Assembly (NCBI GenBank): GCA_003250235.1
Contig: QKGY01000077.1
Location: forward strand, 1-5,573
DNA from: Desulfuromonadaceae bacterium
GTDB taxonomy: Bacteria > Desulfobacterota > Desulfuromonadia > Desulfuromonadales > SZUA-540
Length of the DNA: 5,573 nucleotides
Reading direction: 5' to 3'
In this document: positions 4,344 to 5,573 of the stretch, one piece after another
How positions within the stretch are numbered: the stretch's first letter is position 1
Layout: each line of letters begins with the position of its first letter
The notes under the pieces: model-generated
Databases searched by the model: none
Told to the model about the DNA's origin: nothing
Seen by the model: the letters and a program-made list of their open reading frames with translations, nothing else
Translations under genes and position numbers: made by a program

Positions 4344-4373
4344 TGAAGTGCGTCCAAAATCAGGAGACACCAA

Positions 4374-5573
4374 ATGAAGAATGCGAAACACGTCCTCTGG
4401 CTGCCTGTTCTTTTTCTGACAGGACTGCTCACCGCCTGCGGCAGCAGCGGTGGTTCCTCTGACACAGCCGGTAGCGGCCTCGCCACAGCCGTTACCGCCG
4501 GAATCGCCGCCGATCCCTACATCGTCGGCGCCCGATTCGAAGAAGTATCCTCCGATGGCACACGCATCATCCAGAACAGTTCCACCGCCAGCGACAGTCA
4601 GGGTCGTTTTTATTTCGCCGAGCCCGTTCAGGCAGGCTCCCTCATTCGCCTCAAAAATTCAAGCCGTGGCATGCACGGCAATATCCCTTTTGAAGGCATG
4701 TTGAAACGTCGGGTCCAAAACGGAGACGCCCAGAACGCCGTGGTATCCCCGGCAACCACCGTCCTGGCCAACGGAATGACCGAAGACCAGCTTCTCGCCC
4801 TTCTCGATGCCAGCGGCCTCAGCGGGCTGACGTCTGCAGACCTGAAAGCCAATCCCATGGAGGGCCTCTCCGGAGCAACCGGTGGCCTGAGCGATGCCCA
4901 GCTCGCCCCGGTGCGCGCCAACATGGCCCTCAACACCCTGATGATGGCCTTGAACAATTTCAGCTATGCGGGGGAATCTCAGGCAACCGTCAATGTGGCC
5001 GATTGCGTCACCCTGGCCAAAGAGACCCTGAGCGCCACCAACTTCCAGTCCCTGGCGACCAGTATCTCCAGCCAGGTTGGCGGCTCCTTCACCTTCGACG
5101 ACCTGGCGGCGGCTGCGGTTCAGGTTCAACGCACCGTGGCCACACAGATTCGCCAGGATCTGGCTGCCGGAAGCGGGCAGATCTCTGATACGCGCTTTAC
5201 GCAACTTCTCACTAACGCCATGAACGACCTGCCGACCATTGCACAGGATATCTGCGCAACCCGACTGGCAGGCAATACCGCCTCGGGTACTTCCACGGGC
5301 GAAACCATCTTCACGACCCATTGCGACGGTTGCCACAACATCGGCACCAGCACCAGCGTCATGAATCTCTCCGGCGACGGCGCCCTGCTTGACGGAAAAT
5401 TCGGCAACGGCGCCTCTCATAACGGCAATACCCTGACCGCCGAAGAGATCACCGCCCTGGCCGACTACCTGAACGGCACCCAGACCTCGACGCCTCCGCC
5501 GACCCCGGTTACGGGAGCCGAACTGTACGCTTCGGAATGCCAGGGATGCCATGGCAGCCTGGACACCACCAAT
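4374..5573 (+). CDS. Lipoprotein c-type cytochrome with tandem single-haem modules (3' end outside window)
   Basis: An open frame of exactly 400 codons runs from ATG 4374 to the window edge without a stop. The start follows AGGAG (4362-4366) by 7 nt. Residues 1-22 are a lipoprotein signal peptide with lipobox LTAC (Cys22), then a Gly/Ser linker. Residues about 43-95 resemble a small beta-sandwich (VGARFEEV, DSQGRFYFAEP). Residues about 120-300 are mostly helical, with Cys211 and Cys294 as a possible disulfide. Two class I cytochrome c modules follow: CDGCH at 317-321, with Met330 as candidate sixth ligand, ending in the usual helix TAEEITALADYLNG; then, after a Thr/Pro linker, GAELYASECQGCHG with CQGCH at 389-393, cut by the window. 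More modules may follow. Likely role: membrane- or surface-attached electron transfer. I do not recognise a named gene. The promoter and leader suggest sigma-54 control and possible RNA-level control. Confidence 0.88.
   Translation, partial: MKNAKHVLWLPVLFLTGLLTACGSSGGSSDTAGSGLATAVTAGIAADPYIVGARFEEVSSDGTRIIQNSSTASDSQGRFYFAEPVQAGSLIRLKNSSRGMHGNIPFEGMLKRRVQNGDAQNAVVSPATTVLANGMTEDQLLALLDASGLSGLTSADLKANPMEGLSGATGGLSDAQLAPVRANMALNTLMMALNNFSYAGESQATVNVADCVTLAKETLSATNFQSLATSISSQVGGSFTFDDLAAAAVQVQRTVATQIRQDLAAGSGQISDTRFTQLLTNAMNDLPTIAQDICATRLAGNTASGTSTGETIFTTHCDGCHNIGTSTSVMNLSGDGALLDGKFGNGASHNGNTLTAEEITALADYLNGTQTSTPPPTPVTGAELYASECQGCHGSLDTTN

Larger units (their letters stand above)
4151..4373 (+). 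ncRNA. Long structured 5' leader of the cytochrome mRNA (riboswitch-like candidate)
   Basis: The stretch between the proposed start and the ATG is rich in self-complementary segments. A 5' domain can be closed by AAAGG (4159-4163) with CCTTT (4220-4224), enclosing hairpins ACCC/GGGT (4168-4171 with 4184-4187) and GACT/AGTC (4192-4195 with 4200-4203). A large hairpin (4241-4287) and two competing small hairpins (4319-4343) follow, then the Shine-Dalgarno. I checked by eye for c-di-GMP-I (GEMM), TPP and fluoride cores and did not find them. A regulatory leader is inferred from structure and position only; no ligand can be named. Confidence 0.4.

Noticed and set aside
4659..5552. 297-codon minus-strand frame opposite the cytochrome
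   Set aside because: The + strand carries CXXCH motifs and a lipoprotein signal in an unbroken 400-codon frame. The minus product is Gly/Val/Ala/Arg-rich with no recognisable motif.
1..5573. CRISPR array, tRNA, rRNA, insertion sequence or integration site
   Set aside because: No regularly spaced long repeats, no tRNA-like cloverleaf, and no transposase or integrase frame or terminal inverted repeats were seen.

Overview
The window looks like a chromosomal segment of a Deltaproteobacterium-type anaerobe, most likely from the Desulfuromonadia (Geobacter / Desulfuromonas / Geoalkalibacter relatives). This is inferred from a high-GC coding style, lipid-anchored multi-CXXCH c-type cytochromes, a c7-type triheme domain, a DsrE-family periplasmic protein and a sigma-54 style promoter in front of a cytochrome. 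No marker in the window gives the species. All supported genes are on the + strand.

Layout: (1) 3-95, the last 30 codons of an unrecognised gene. (2) 175-774, a lipoprotein with a long Ala/Lys/Glu-rich helix and a C-terminal triheme c7-like domain. (3) 852-1463, a class I SAM-dependent methyltransferase, probably starting at GTG. (4) 1578-2078, a ferritin-like protein with all bacterioferritin-type ferroxidase ligands, no haem methionine, and a cysteine pair like that of Dps-like 'thioferritins'. (5) 2082-3155, a DraG/ADP-ribosylglycohydrolase-fold protein only 3 nt behind the ferritin and probably cotranslated with it; both acidic metal-binding motifs of the family are altered. (6) 3273-3788, an exported DsrE-family protein with its own likely sigma-70 promoter set among repeats. 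(7) 3789-4373, a 585-base intergenic region. (8) 4374 to the window end, the first 400 codons of a lipoprotein cytochrome with at least two single-haem modules; it has no stop codon in the window.

The 3789-4373 region is the most unusual part. A GG-N10-GC element at 4124-4140 closely matches the sigma-54 -24/-12 consensus. The predicted transcript would start near 4151 and carry a leader of about 220 nt. That leader can form a 16-pair hairpin (4241-4287), several smaller hairpins and a mutually exclusive hairpin pair (4319-4343). Two segments of the large hairpin are complementary to the cytochrome's Shine-Dalgarno region. This is the architecture expected of an RNA-level switch, and I could not match it to a riboswitch class I know.

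The gene products fit a theme of extracytoplasmic electron transfer (two cytochrome lipoproteins), iron storage or peroxide protection (ferritin) and sulfur handling (DsrE-like). Only the ferritin/DraG-like pair is physically tight enough to claim a shared transcript. The other links are neighbourhood inference.
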